Shown in pieces: positions 55,285-63,995 of a DNA stretch of 64,000 nt (the stretch's first letter is position 1; each line of letters opens with the position of its first letter). The notes beneath the pieces are model-generated. The model ran no database searches. It was not told where the DNA came from and saw only the letters and a program-made list of their open reading frames with translations. The stretch is taken from positions 62,001 to 126,000 of the forward strand of contig NZ_BROH01000006.1 in the NCBI RefSeq assembly GCF_027923545.1. The letters are read 5' to 3'. Origin of the DNA: Sinisalibacter aestuarii (GTDB taxonomy: Bacteria; Pseudomonadota; Alphaproteobacteria; Rhodobacterales; Rhodobacteraceae). The position numbers were made by a program, and so were the translations under genes.

Positions 55285-56754
55285 TTATTCCGCGGCGGGA
55301 GCCGCTTCGGGTGCGGGCGCGGCATCGGTTGCCGGGGTTTCGAGCATCTGCAACAGCACCCCCTGCTCCCACTGGCCCGAGGCGGTGGTGCCATCGGCAT
55401 AGGTCACGCTGCCCTCGCCTTCGCGCTGCCCGGCAACGAAGCTGCCGGTATAGACCGAGCCATCGCTGTAGCGTTCGGTGCCGGCGCCCTGCTTGGCGCC
55501 GTTCACCCATTCGCCGTCGTAGAAGGTGCCATCGGTGCGGGTCAGCTTGCCCTGCCCGTGAAACCGGTCGGCAGAGAAGCCGCCCTCATAGGTATCGCCC
55601 CCGGCGAAGGTGATCGCGCCCTCGCCATTGAGCATCCCGCCACGCCAGGTGCCCACATATTTGTAGCCATCGGCCCGGCTGAGCGTGCCTTGCCCGTCAT
55701 AGAGGCCGCTGGCGAAGTTGCCCTCATAAGCGGTTCCATCGGCACGGTTGACGATGCCCATCCCCTCAAAGACGCCATCGCGCCAGCCGCCCGCATAGGT
55801 CGACCCGTCGGGATAGGTGATCGTGCCCTGCCCGTCCGGCAGGCCGGCGCGGAACTGGCCGACATAGACAGACCCGTCAGGATAGGTCTCGGTGCCCTCG
55901 CCCTCGATCCGCCCGTCGATCCAGCCGCCCTCGTAGCGGTAACCATCGCGGCCGGTAAAGGTGCCCTGGCCCGAGCGCTTGTTGGAGGCAAAGCCGCCCT
56001 CGTAGACATCGCCGTTGGCATAGGTCACCTTGCCGGTGCCCGAGCGCACGCCCATCACGAAGGGGCCCTCATAGACATCGCCGCTCGCTTCGGTGAGCGC
56101 TCCGCTGCCGTCCATCTGCCCGTCGGTCCAGCCGCCGGTGTAGCGCATCCCGTCGGCGGTGGTGTAGGTGCCCTGACCGTTCGGCTGGCCATCGGCAAAC
56201 GCACCTTCATAGACCGACCCGTCGGCCTCGGTGAGCTTGCCCTGGCCCTGCTTCACGCCCGTCACCCAGGCGCCTTCATACACGGTGCCCGAGGGGCTTT
56301 CGAGCCGACCCTGCCCGTGGTGCTGTCCGGCGCGGAAGCCGCCCTCATATTTGAACCCGTTGGCGTAGATGGCAAAGCCCGACCCGTTGATCTGGCCGTC
56401 GACCCAGTCGCCCTCGTAGGAGGTGCCATCGGCATAGGTGACCTTGCCAAAGCCGTGCGGCCGCCCCTTGGCGAAGCCGCCTTCATAGACCGAGCCGTTG
56501 GGAAAGCGCGCAACGCCCTCGCCGCGGATCTCGCCATCGACGAAGGTGCCGGTATATTCGTAGCCGTTTGGCGTGCGCAGCGTGCCCTGCCCGTCGCGGA
56601 CACCGTCCTTGAGCGATCCTTCGTAGATCGACCCGTCATCGTATTGCACGACTTCCGACGTAACTTCCTGCGCCAGAACCGGCGCACCGGCCACGGCCAG
56701 CGATACGGCCAGAACCGCCGCCCCCGGCACCCATCCCCTCTTCAGCTGCGACAT
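55285..56754 (-). CDS. Secreted MORN-repeat protein
   Basis: This 489-residue protein has a signal peptide (residues 1-29, cut near VLAQE) and 18-19 consecutive 23-residue MORN repeats of the type YEGxFxxGxxxGxGxxxxxDG, from about residue 41 to 472. A short Ala/Pro-rich acidic tail follows. From the third repeat on, the aromatic position alternates Phe and Trp with a single break (repeats 9-10, both Phe), so a two-repeat unit seems to have been duplicated. MORN arrays bind lipids or proteins in other systems. The ATG at 56754 follows AAGGA. Its DNA shows a 69-bp period. Confidence 0.92.
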   Translation of the reverse strand: MSQLKRGWVPGAAVLAVSLAVAGAPVLAQEVTSEVVQYDDGSIYEGSLKDGVRDGQGTLRTPNGYEYTGTFVDGEIRGEGVARFPNGSVYEGGFAKGRPHGFGKVTYADGTSYEGDWVDGQINGSGFAIYANGFKYEGGFRAGQHHGQGRLESPSGTVYEGAWVTGVKQGQGKLTEADGSVYEGAFADGQPNGQGTYTTADGMRYTGGWTDGQMDGSGALTEASGDVYEGPFVMGVRSGTGKVTYANGDVYEGGFASNKRSGQGTFTGRDGYRYEGGWIDGRIEGEGTETYPDGSVYVGQFRAGLPDGQGTITYPDGSTYAGGWRDGVFEGMGIVNRADGTAYEGNFASGLYDGQGTLSRADGYKYVGTWRGGMLNGEGAITFAGGDTYEGGFSADRFHGQGKLTRTDGTFYDGEWVNGAKQGAGTERYSDGSVYTGSFVAGQREGEGSVTYADGTTASGQWEQGVLLQMLETPATDAAPAPEAAPAAE

Positions 56755-56925
56755 GGTGATCCTTTTCCCGGCTTTTGCCCAAACCGTTTGCCCGTATGCC
56801 GGAAACCTAATGAACAGGCCGCGGGGAAACAACGGTTTTCGCCCCGGCCACGGGCCTGCCCGGCTTTTCCTCGCGCACAAACCTGTTAAACCGAAGCTGA
56901 TGTGATCTGACGCTTCGAGGCTGCC

Positions 56926-58587
56926 ATGCGCGAGACCTTCCGCCTGACCCTGGCCCAACTCGCCCCGGTGCTGGGCGATATCGCGGGCAATGCCGCCAGG
57001 GCGCGCGCGGCCTGGGAGGCGGGCAAGGCCGCCGGGGCCGATCTGGTGATGCTGCCCGAGATGTTCATGATCGGCTACCAGCCGCAGGACCTGGTGATGC
57101 GCCCGGCCTTCTGGCGCGAGGCGATGGATGCCGTGACGGCGCTGGCGGGCGAGACCGCCGATGACCCGGCGCTGGCGATCGGCGCGCCCTTCCATGACGG
57201 ACAGGCGCTGTACAACGCCTATCACATTCTCGAAGGCGGCGCGGTGCGGCTGCGCGTGCTGAAGCAGGTGCTGCCCAACACCCATGTTTTCGACGAAAAG
57301 CGTCTGTTCGCGCGCGGGCCCGATCAGGGCCCGTTCCGGCTCGGCCCGGTGCTGATCGGCACGCCGATCTGCGAAGATGCCTGGTGGGAAAACCACGTCT
57401 GCTCGACGATGGCCGATGCCGGGGCGGAGGTGCTGCTGGTGCCGAACGGCTCGCCCTATCATCGCGGCAAGGTTGCCGTGCGCCAGCGCCATATGCGGGC
57501 GCGCGTGAAGGAGACGGGGCTGCCGCTGATCTATCTCAACATGGTCGGCGGGCAGGACGATCAGGTGTTTGACGGTGCGAGTTTCGGGGTGAATCCGGGC
57601 GGCGAGATCGCCTTCCAACTGCCGCAATTCGACGAGGCGCTGGCCCATATCGAGCTGGTGCGGGAGGCGGCAGGCTGGCGCATCGCCCCGGCCGCGATCA
57701 CGCCCGAGCCGGATGCGTGGGAGGCCGATTACCGCGCCATGGTGATGAGCCTTGCCGATTACATGGACAAGACCGGCTTCAAAAAGGTGCTGCTGGGCCT
57801 GTCCGGCGGGATCGACTCGGCGCTCGTCGCCGCCATCGCCGCCGATGCGCTGGGGCCGGACAATGTGCGCTGCGTGATGCTGCCCTCGGAATATACCAGC
57901 GACGCCTCGCTGGAAGATGCCGAAGCGGTGGCGACGGCGCTCGGCACCCGGCTCGACACGCTGCCGATCTCCGGCCCCCGGGCGGCGGTGACCGAGGCGC
58001 TGGCGCCGCTTTTCGCCGGCACCACCCCTGATCTCACCGAGGAAAATATCCAGTCCCGCCTGCGCGGGCTGCTGCTGATGGCGCTCTCCAACAAGTTTGG
58101 CGAAATGCTCCTGACCACCGGCAACAAATCCGAGGTCGCCGTGGGCTACGCCACCATCTACGGCGACATGGCGGGCGGTTATAACCCATTGAAAGACCTT
58201 TATAAAACCCGCGTTTTCGAAACCTGCCGCTGGCGCAACGCCAACCACCGGCCCTGGATGAAAGCCCCGGCGGGCGCGGTGATCCCGCCCCGGGTGATCG
58301 ACAAGCCGCCCAGCGCCGAGCTGCGCGAAGACCAGAAGGACGAAGACAGCCTGCCGCCCTACGAGGTGCTCGACGCGATCCTCGACGGGCTGATCGACCG
58401 CGAGGCTTCGGTGGCCGATCTGGTGGCCGAAGGCTTTGACCGGGAGATGGTGAAGCGCGTGGAGCACCTGATTTTCATCAGCGAATACAAACGCTTCCAA
58501 TCCGCCCCCGGCACACGGCTGACCGACCGGGCATTCTGGCTCGACCGCCGCTACCCGATCGCCAACCGCTGGCGCGACAGGAGTTGA
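56926..58587 (+). CDS. nadE: Glutamine-dependent NAD+ synthetase
   Basis: This 553-residue two-domain enzyme converts nicotinate adenine dinucleotide to NAD+. The N-terminal nitrilase-type glutaminase has its Glu in MLPEMFMIG near residue 46, Lys in LKQVLPN near residue 112 and Cys in IGTPICEDAWW near residue 148. The C-terminal synthetase has the pyrophosphatase loop GLSGGIDSALVAAIA near residue 290 and the TTGNKSEVAVGYATIYGD block near residue 398. The ATG at 56926 follows GAGG. It is a single-gene unit. Confidence 0.96.
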   Translation: MRETFRLTLAQLAPVLGDIAGNAARARAAWEAGKAAGADLVMLPEMFMIGYQPQDLVMRPAFWREAMDAVTALAGETADDPALAIGAPFHDGQALYNAYHILEGGAVRLRVLKQVLPNTHVFDEKRLFARGPDQGPFRLGPVLIGTPICEDAWWENHVCSTMADAGAEVLLVPNGSPYHRGKVAVRQRHMRARVKETGLPLIYLNMVGGQDDQVFDGASFGVNPGGEIAFQLPQFDEALAHIELVREAAGWRIAPAAITPEPDAWEADYRAMVMSLADYMDKTGFKKVLLGLSGGIDSALVAAIAADALGPDNVRCVMLPSEYTSDASLEDAEAVATALGTRLDTLPISGPRAAVTEALAPLFAGTTPDLTEENIQSRLRGLLLMALSNKFGEMLLTTGNKSEVAVGYATIYGDMAGGYNPLKDLYKTRVFETCRWRNANHRPWMKAPAGAVIPPRVIDKPPSAELREDQKDEDSLPPYEVLDAILDGLIDREASVADLVAEGFDREMVKRVEHLIFISEYKRFQSAPGTRLTDRAFWLDRRYPIANRWRDRS

Positions 58588-58676
58588 CCGACCCCAAAAC
58601 GCCCTCCTGACGCCCGATTGGCGCCGTACTGCCGGTCTATGCCCGCTTGCGACGACAACCGTTGACGAGTGCAACC

Positions 58677-59204
58677 ATGGACCAGTTTGACTTCTACCCC
58701 GCCCCTAAGAGCCTCAAGAAATCCGTCATCTTCGGCCTGTTCTACCTCGGCCTCGGCACGGGCTTCTGGCGCATCCTTTCTACCTCCGATGCCGGGATTC
58801 CGACCGGCGGCACAGTTGTCGCCGGCCTGTTCTGCCTTACGGGTGCAAATGCACTGGTCCGCGGCCTGAGGGGACTCGCCCGCCCCACCCCATGTTTTTC
58901 GGCCGATGCCAACGGCTTCTCGGTGATGGGCAAGAGGACCAGGCGCTGGGAGGAACTCGCCGATATCCGCATCCGCAGGATCCGGATCTACGGCCTCATC
59001 TCCATCGGCACCTGGGTGAGCCTCCGGGTGAAGAAGAACGGCCGCGGCCTGACCCGCCGGGTCGAAATTCCGTGGTCGCACCTGCCCGATACGCCGGAAG
59101 AAACGGCGGCCGCGATCCTGCAGGCTGCCCTGCTCGCCGGGTGGCAACCGCGCGATGCTCGCGCCGCCCGCACCCTCGGCACGCTGATATCCACCACCGC
59201 CTGA
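58677..59204 (+). CDS. Hypothetical protein with two helices and a PH-like region
   Basis: This 175-residue protein has two N-terminal helices (VIFGLFYLGLGTGFWRI and GGTVVAGLFCLTGANALVRGL) followed by a soluble domain: FSADANGFSVMGKRTRRWEELADIRI and SLRVKKNGRGLTRRVEIPWSHL. The pattern resembles STM3941-like proteins with a PH-like fold, which I cannot confirm. The ATG at 58677 is preceded by only a weak ribosome site. It is not clearly linked to nadE. The function is unknown. Confidence 0.65.
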   Translation: MDQFDFYPAPKSLKKSVIFGLFYLGLGTGFWRILSTSDAGIPTGGTVVAGLFCLTGANALVRGLRGLARPTPCFSADANGFSVMGKRTRRWEELADIRIRRIRIYGLISIGTWVSLRVKKNGRGLTRRVEIPWSHLPDTPEETAAAILQAALLAGWQPRDARAARTLGTLISTTA

Positions 59205-59213
59205 AGCGTCGGC

Positions 59214-59542
59214 TTAGCCGCGCACAGGCGCGTCGATCACGAAGATCCGCACGGGGAAAACGTCGCCAACGGCGTCAAGCTCCGCCTCATGGCCGACATA
59301 CCTGCCCAGCCGCTTCATGACCGCGAACGACCGCCGGTTCGGCACGTCGCTGATCGAGATCACCCGCGGCGGCGCAAGCGTCTCGTTATTGTGAGCAATC
59401 TCCGCTTCGGTGACAGCCTGGCTACGTGGCCCGCCGAGGCCACACATGACCTCCGGGTCGAGGTTCAACGCCACACAAGGCGTATATCGACCGGCGCGAA
59501 AGCGCGAAGCAGCAGCCGATCTGTCTCGACCTGCACCGGCAT
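59214..59542 (-). pseudogene. Decayed GNAT acetyltransferase
   Basis: The minus strand carries three GNAT pieces in two frames. VETDRLLLRAFAPVDI is read in one frame (ATG at 59542) and hits a stop at 59465. ALNLDPEVMCGLGGP follows in another frame just after that point, and ISDVPNRRSFAVMKRLG and FPVRIFVI later in the same second frame. Between the second and third pieces only about 25 residues remain where an intact enzyme has 80-100, so the acetyl-CoA loop is missing. A frameshift plus an internal deletion best explains this. It lies between two convergently read genes. Confidence 0.8.
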
Positions 59543-59665
59543 TGTCAAAACCCACAGTCCGCATCCCTCGCGAAATCCGTCGCATTTCAGCACTGATGTC
59601 GAATTCTGGCAAGACAACATACCACCGCCGCGCGAACAGCACCGCTGGACATCCCCGGAGCGCCT

Positions 59666-60211
59666 ATGAACATCCTGCCGATTCCCGCCGCCTTCTCCGC
59701 CGCCGACTGCGCCCGCATCGTCGCCGCCGCCGCCGAGGCGGAGAGCGCCGATGCCCGCCTGGTGCGCGGCGACCGGGCGCATAACATCCGACGCGCCGAT
59801 CTGGTCTGGCTCGACGATCTCGACGGGATGGACTGGGTCACCGACCGGCTGATCGACCTCGTGCGCAAGGCCAACCACCAGTTCCATTTCGACCTCGACG
59901 CGCTGCGCGAAAGCCCGCAGGTGGCGCGCTATGACGCCGCCCGGGAAGGCCATTTCGACTGGCATTCCGATATCGGCGAGGGCGCCGTCGCGGCCCGGCG
60001 CAAGCTCACCTTCGTGGTGCAGTTGTCCGATCCGGAGGCCTACGAAGGCGGCGCGCTCGAACTGCGCCCCTCACTGGCGACGACCACGGCCGACCGCGCA
60101 CAGGGCAGCGCCGTGGCCTTCCCCAGCTTCGTGCTGCACCGGGTCACCCCGGTGACGAAGGGCACCCGCCATTCGCTCACCATCTGGGCGCACGGCCCGG
60201 CCTTTCGCTAG
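59666..60211 (+). CDS. Fe(II)/2-oxoglutarate-dependent dioxygenase, prolyl 4-hydroxylase type
   Basis: This 181-residue double-stranded beta-helix enzyme has the iron ligands in GHFDWHSD (HxD near residues 96-102) and in FVLHRVTPV (His near residue 153). The 2-oxoglutarate arginine is in GTRHSLTIW. The layout matches the small PKHD/P4H-like oxygenases. The substrate, a protein side chain or small molecule, is unknown. The ATG at 59666 follows GGAG. Its stop is two bases from that of the convergent gene. Confidence 0.88.
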   Translation: MNILPIPAAFSAADCARIVAAAAEAESADARLVRGDRAHNIRRADLVWLDDLDGMDWVTDRLIDLVRKANHQFHFDLDALRESPQVARYDAAREGHFDWHSDIGEGAVAARRKLTFVVQLSDPEAYEGGALELRPSLATTTADRAQGSAVAFPSFVLHRVTPVTKGTRHSLTIWAHGPAFR

Positions 60212-60213
60212 CC

Positions 60214-61140
60214 CTATTCGAGCATCATCTGATAGCTCGCGGGCACATACTGGAACCCGTCGCCCCGCGCCTCGACATAGCCCAGCGCCGGCCAGGGCAT
60301 GTGGTAACCGATGAAGGGCATCTTGTCGGATGCAAGCATTCCGAGCAGGGTGCGCCGGGTTTGCGTCGCCATCGCCTTATCCATATCGAAACCGACTTCC
60401 CAATCCGGGTAACCAAGCGACCAGACATAGTGATTGGCAAAATCGGCTCCGAGCAGCAGCGTCTCGCCATCGCTCTCGATCAGCCAGGCCATGTGCCCCG
60501 GCGTGTGGCCGAAGGCGGCCATCGCGGTGATGCCGGCGGCCACCGTGCCGCCATCCTCGACGAAGGTCGTCTTTTCGGCGACCGGGCGCACCTTGGCATC
60601 AAACCCCTCGTTGCCCATCCCGGCCCAGGCGTCGTATTCCACCCGCCCGGTCACGTAGCGGGCATTGGCGAAGGTCGGCGCGCCGGCATCGTCGGTCATG
60701 CCGCCGATATGGTCGCCATGCATATGGGTGAGCACCACCACGTCGATCTGGTCGGTGCTGTATCCCGCCGCCTGCAGCGCCCCGGCGATCCCGGCGGCAT
60801 TGAGTCCGGTATCGAACAGCACCAGTTCCGCGCCGGTATTCACCACGGTGGGGGTGAAGAAGAACTGCGCCTTGTCGGTCGGAATATTCGCCGCCGCCGC
60901 CGCTGCGGCAAACTCTTCGTCCGAAGCATTGATGCCGAAAATCCCATGCGGATCGGGCACGGTGCTGGTGCCTGCGAGCAGCGCGGTCACCTCGAACCCG
61001 CCAAGGCTGAAGCGATTGAACCGGGTCATCGCCATTCCCATCATCTCGGCCGCCGCGAAAGCGCCCGTCGCCGTCAGCGGCAACGCCGCCGCGCCAAGGA
61101 GCAGGCCCCGGCGATCAAGTCTCATTCCAGTCACAGACAT
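60214..61140 (-). CDS. Tat-exported metallo-beta-lactamase-fold hydrolase
   Basis: This 308-residue protein starts with a twin-arginine signal (LDRRGLLLGAAALPLTATGA), so it should be exported folded. The zinc site is complete: LTHMHGDHIGG near residue 142, HTPGHMAW near residue 219 and LLGADFANHY near residue 238. It belongs to the broad MBL group that includes lactonases such as AiiA-like enzymes, but the substrate cannot be named. The ATG at 61140 follows GGAGG; the longer frame lies over a divergent gene. It probably forms its own unit. Confidence 0.88.
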   Translation of the reverse strand: MSVTGMRLDRRGLLLGAAALPLTATGAFAAAEMMGMAMTRFNRFSLGGFEVTALLAGTSTVPDPHGIFGINASDEEFAAAAAAANIPTDKAQFFFTPTVVNTGAELVLFDTGLNAAGIAGALQAAGYSTDQIDVVVLTHMHGDHIGGMTDDAGAPTFANARYVTGRVEYDAWAGMGNEGFDAKVRPVAEKTTFVEDGGTVAAGITAMAAFGHTPGHMAWLIESDGETLLLGADFANHYVWSLGYPDWEVGFDMDKAMATQTRRTLLGMLASDKMPFIGYHMPWPALGYVEARGDGFQYVPASYQMMLE

Positions 61141-61232
61141 GTTGTCCTCCCGTCGCGCAATTTTGGTTATGCTCGGCCATGATAGCGAGGACGGGCGATT
61201 TCGCCCTGACCCTAGAGTGTGAGGCGTGCGTG

Positions 61233-61667
61233 ATGGCCACATCCGGGAACAAGACCGGCCCGACGGGAGCAAACGTCTCCCTTTTCCTCGACGCGGTCGG
61301 GCACCCGACACGGCGGGCCGATGCGCATGCGCTCGATGCGCTGTTTCGCGAGGTCACCGGCTGGGCGCCCCGGATGTGGGGCCCCACCATCGTGGGCTAT
61401 GGCTCTTACGCCTACCGCTACGAGAGCGGGCGCGAGGGCGAATTCCTCGCCACCGGCTTCAGCCCGCGCAAAGCCAGTCTCGTGCTCTACATCATGCCCG
61501 GCTATGCCGGCTACGGCGATCTGCTCGCCGGGCTGGGTAAGCACAAGTTTGGCAAATCCTGCTTGTATATCAACAAACTGTCCGATGTGGACGAGGGCGC
61601 GCTGCGGCGGCTGATCCGCGCCGGGCTCGACGATCTCGCCGCGAAATACCCCGTCAGCCCGAGCTAG
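61233..61667 (+). CDS. DUF1801 domain protein
   Basis: This 144-residue protein has a DUF1801 (YdhG/PhnB-like helper) body: LDALFREVTGWAPRMWGPTIVGYGSY near residue 35, FSPRKASLVLYIMPGY near residue 75 and GKSCLYINKLSDVDEGALRRLI near residue 108. Function is unknown. The ATG at 61233 follows GAGG at a fair distance; a start at 61179 is possible, but its extra residues look non-conserved. The start is divergent from the Tat-exported hydrolase. Confidence 0.85.
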   Translation: MATSGNKTGPTGANVSLFLDAVGHPTRRADAHALDALFREVTGWAPRMWGPTIVGYGSYAYRYESGREGEFLATGFSPRKASLVLYIMPGYAGYGDLLAGLGKHKFGKSCLYINKLSDVDEGALRRLIRAGLDDLAAKYPVSPS

Positions 61668-61670
61668 GCG

Positions 61671-62066
61671 CTACTCCCACCAGCGGTCGATCGCCGCGAT
61701 ATCGTCATCCGACCAGCCGAAGTGATGCGCCAGCTCATGGATGAAGACATGCGCCACCAGCGCCTCCAGCGTCACATCCCCGCGCTCGACCCATTCATCG
61801 AGGATCGCCCGGCGGAACAGCCAGATCGTGTCGGGCTGGATCGGGCTGTCCATCACCGATTTCTGCGTCAGCGGGATGCCGTCATAAAGCCCGGTCAGTT
61901 CGAACGGATCGTCGATCCCAAGCTCGCCGAGGAACATGTCGGGCGCGAGGTCCTCGACCCGGATCGTCACCGCCCGCGCCGCCTCGCGGAACGCCGGCGG
62001 CAACATTTCGCGCGCGGCGAGCGCCAGCGCCTCGATCTCGGCCAGCGACGGGGGATGGGTCGGCAC
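61671..62066 (-). CDS. Zincin-like metallopeptidase family protein
   Basis: This protein of about 131 residues has HVFIHELAHHFGW near its C-terminus, an HExxH zinc motif followed by a further His, and LGELGIDDPFELTGLYDGIPL in the middle. It matches the minimal zincin family often labelled DUF1025. Peptidase activity is likely from the motif but substrates are unknown. The start is uncertain: a GTG at 62066, or a TTG at 62075 that would overlap the upstream gene's stop (TTGA) and add three residues. It is probably co-transcribed with the CopD-like gene. Confidence 0.85.
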   Translation of the reverse strand: MPTHPPSLAEIEALALAAREMLPPAFREAARAVTIRVEDLAPDMFLGELGIDDPFELTGLYDGIPLTQKSVMDSPIQPDTIWLFRRAILDEWVERGDVTLEALVAHVFIHELAHHFGWSDDDIAAIDRWWE

Positions 62067-62071
62067 CCTCG

Positions 62072-62512
62072 TCAAAACCCACCCCGGCTGAGATAGGCCC
62101 CGGTGGCAACGAAAAGCACGGAAAACAGCGTCACCGCTCGAATGTGCAAGGCCATGAGCGGCAGGGTTTCCGCACTGAGTTGGGGGATCACGCGAAACCT
62201 GGCATTCACCGCAAAAAGCGCCGTGAGAACAAGCAGGCCCAGTTTCAGGCCGATACCGGCCGAAACCGGATCGGCCAGGGTAATCCAGGCGATCGGATCG
62301 GGCGAATATCGCCACGCAAGCCACACCCCGCTTGCAACCTGCACAAGCAACGCCGGAATCCCGATGCGCTCGAACCCTTGCTCGAACTCCCGCAGAATTT
62401 CAGGATCGCGCAGGCGCAGCGCCCGCGGCAGAACGGTAAGGGCCAATACCAGGTGCCCGCCGGTCCAGACCGCAGCACCCAACAGGTGAATTACCAACAC
62501 CGAGTAGTCCAT
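62072..62512 (-). CDS. CopD-like membrane protein
   Basis: This 146-residue inner-membrane protein has four helices. VLVIHLLGAAVWTGGHLVLAL (residues 5-25) has the conserved His and W-x-G-G of the CopD family; a second region is LLVQVASGVWLAWRYS, then GLKLGLLVLTALFAVNARF and LHIRAVTLFSVLFVATGAYL with a late His. CopD-type proteins move copper or bind heme. The role here is unknown. The ATG at 62512 follows GGAGG; the longer frame overlaps the divergent gltX leader. Confidence 0.82.
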   Translation of the reverse strand: MDYSVLVIHLLGAAVWTGGHLVLALTVLPRALRLRDPEILREFEQGFERIGIPALLVQVASGVWLAWRYSPDPIAWITLADPVSAGIGLKLGLLVLTALFAVNARFRVIPQLSAETLPLMALHIRAVTLFSVLFVATGAYLSRGGF

Positions 62513-62586
62513 CACACGCCTCCGATTGCCCGTATATGGACAAAAACCGCCCGATATGAAAGAGGAGCCATGCACAGGAGACATCC

Positions 62587-63906
62587 ATGACCGTTACCCG
62601 TTTCGCCCCCTCGCCCACCGGCTACCTCCATGTCGGCAACCTACGCACGGCGCTGTTCAACTGGCTGATCGCCCGCAAGCAGGGCGGCACCTTCATCCTG
62701 CGCCTCGACGATACCGACCCGGAGCGCTCGAAGCAGGAATATGCCGACGCGATCCAGGAAGACCTCGAATGGCTCGGCCTGACCTGGGACCGGATCGAAA
62801 CCCAGTCGTCGCGGCTCGCGCGCTACGAACAGGCGGCGCAGGATCTGCGCGACAAGGGCCGGTTCTACGAATGCTTCGAAACCCCGACCGAACTCGACCT
62901 CAAGCGCAAGAAGCAGCTCAATATGGGCAAGCCGCCGGTCTATGACCGCGCCGCGCTGGCGCTGAGCGAGGCGGAAAAGGACAAGCTGCGCGCCGAACGC
63001 GGTCAGGGCCATTGGCGCTTCAGGCTCGATCAGACACGTATCGTCTGGGATGACGGCATCCTTGGCGAGATCTCGATCGACGCCGCCTCCGTGTCGGACC
63101 CGGTGCTGATCCGCGCCGACGGGCAGTTTCTCTACACGCTGGCCAGCGTCTGCGACGATATCGACTTCGGCATCACCCATGTGGTGCGCGGCTCCGATCA
63201 TGTCACCAATACCGGCACCCAGATCCAGATCATCGAGGCGCTCGGCGGCGCGGTGCCCGCCTTCGCCCACCATTCGCTGCTGACCGGCCCGCAGGGCGAG
63301 GCGCTGTCGAAGCGGCTCGGCACGCTCTCCTTGCGCGATCTGCGCGCGCAGGGGGTGGAGCCGATGGCGCTGATCAGCCACATGGCGCGGCTTGGCTCGT
63401 CGCAGCCCGTCGAGCTGCGCGACACTCTCGACGAGGTGATCGCGGGCTTCGATCTGTCGAGCTTCGGCGCGGCCCCCACCAAATTCGATGTGAACGACCT
63501 GTTCCCGCTCACCGCCCATGCGCTGGCCGCCCGCCCCTATGCGGCGGTGGCCGACCAGGTGCGCGCGCTGGGCGTGCCGAACGACATGGCCGAGGCGTTC
63601 TGGATCGTGGCGCGCGAAAACATCACCACGATGCAGGATCTCGAAGGCTGGTGGGCGCTCTGCCGCGACGGCGCGGTGCCGCTCGTCGATGACGAAGACG
63701 CCGAGATGGTCGCCACCGCCATGCGCCTGCTGCCCGAGCCGCCCTTCACATCCGAAAGCTGGGGCCAGTGGACCGCGGCGGTGAAGGACGCGACCGGCCG
63801 CAAGGGCCGTGGGCTGTTCATGCCGCTGCGCAAGGCACTGACCGGCATGGATCACGGCCCCGACATGTCGGCGCTGATGCCGCTCCTGCAAAAGATCCGG
63901 CGCTGA
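62587..63906 (+). CDS. gltX: Glutamate--tRNA ligase
   Basis: This 439-residue class I synthetase charges tRNA-Glu, and possibly tRNA-Gln where amidation is used. RFAPSPTGYLHVGNLRTALF (residues 5-24) carries the HIGH-type motif as HVGN, and LSKRLGTLSLRDL near residue 240 is the KMSKS-type loop. The length is at the short end of the family; Rhodobacteraceae often hold two gltX copies and this resembles the shorter one. The ATG at 62587 follows AGGAG. The C-terminal anticodon-binding region is complete. Confidence 0.94.
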   Translation: MTVTRFAPSPTGYLHVGNLRTALFNWLIARKQGGTFILRLDDTDPERSKQEYADAIQEDLEWLGLTWDRIETQSSRLARYEQAAQDLRDKGRFYECFETPTELDLKRKKQLNMGKPPVYDRAALALSEAEKDKLRAERGQGHWRFRLDQTRIVWDDGILGEISIDAASVSDPVLIRADGQFLYTLASVCDDIDFGITHVVRGSDHVTNTGTQIQIIEALGGAVPAFAHHSLLTGPQGEALSKRLGTLSLRDLRAQGVEPMALISHMARLGSSQPVELRDTLDEVIAGFDLSSFGAAPTKFDVNDLFPLTAHALAARPYAAVADQVRALGVPNDMAEAFWIVARENITTMQDLEGWWALCRDGAVPLVDDEDAEMVATAMRLLPEPPFTSESWGQWTAAVKDATGRKGRGLFMPLRKALTGMDHGPDMSALMPLLQKIRR

Positions 63907-63922
63907 TCCTCTTTCAGCTTGC

Positions 63923-63960
63923 CGGAAATATCCCGGGGAGTTTGAGGGGCAGCGCCCCTC
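63923..63960. repeat. Dispersed hairpin element (copy 2), probable gltX terminator
   Basis: GGAAATATCCCGGGGAGTTT is followed by GAGGGGC (63944-63950), AGC and GCCCCTC (63954-63960), a perfect 7-bp stem. It resembles the element at 22636-22672 in order and spacing, with the hairpin placed 38 nt after the gltX stop. ATTCACC follows, not a T-run. Confidence 0.55.
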
Positions 63961-63976
63961 ATTCACCAAAGCTGCG

Positions 63977-63995
63977 CGGCGGAGCCGCTCCGCCG
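63977..63995. terminator. Hairpin at right window edge
   Basis: CGGCGGAG (63977-63984) and CTCCGCCG (63988-63995) form a perfect 8-bp stem around CCG. With the element just before it this makes two stems behind gltX. Whether it ends another transcript cannot be seen, as the window stops at 64000. Confidence 0.45.

Noticed and set aside
55320-56680. 69-bp periodic DNA, at first sight a tandem or CRISPR-like array
   Set aside because: The period is the 23-residue MORN repeat of an open frame; there are no identical repeats with unique spacers.
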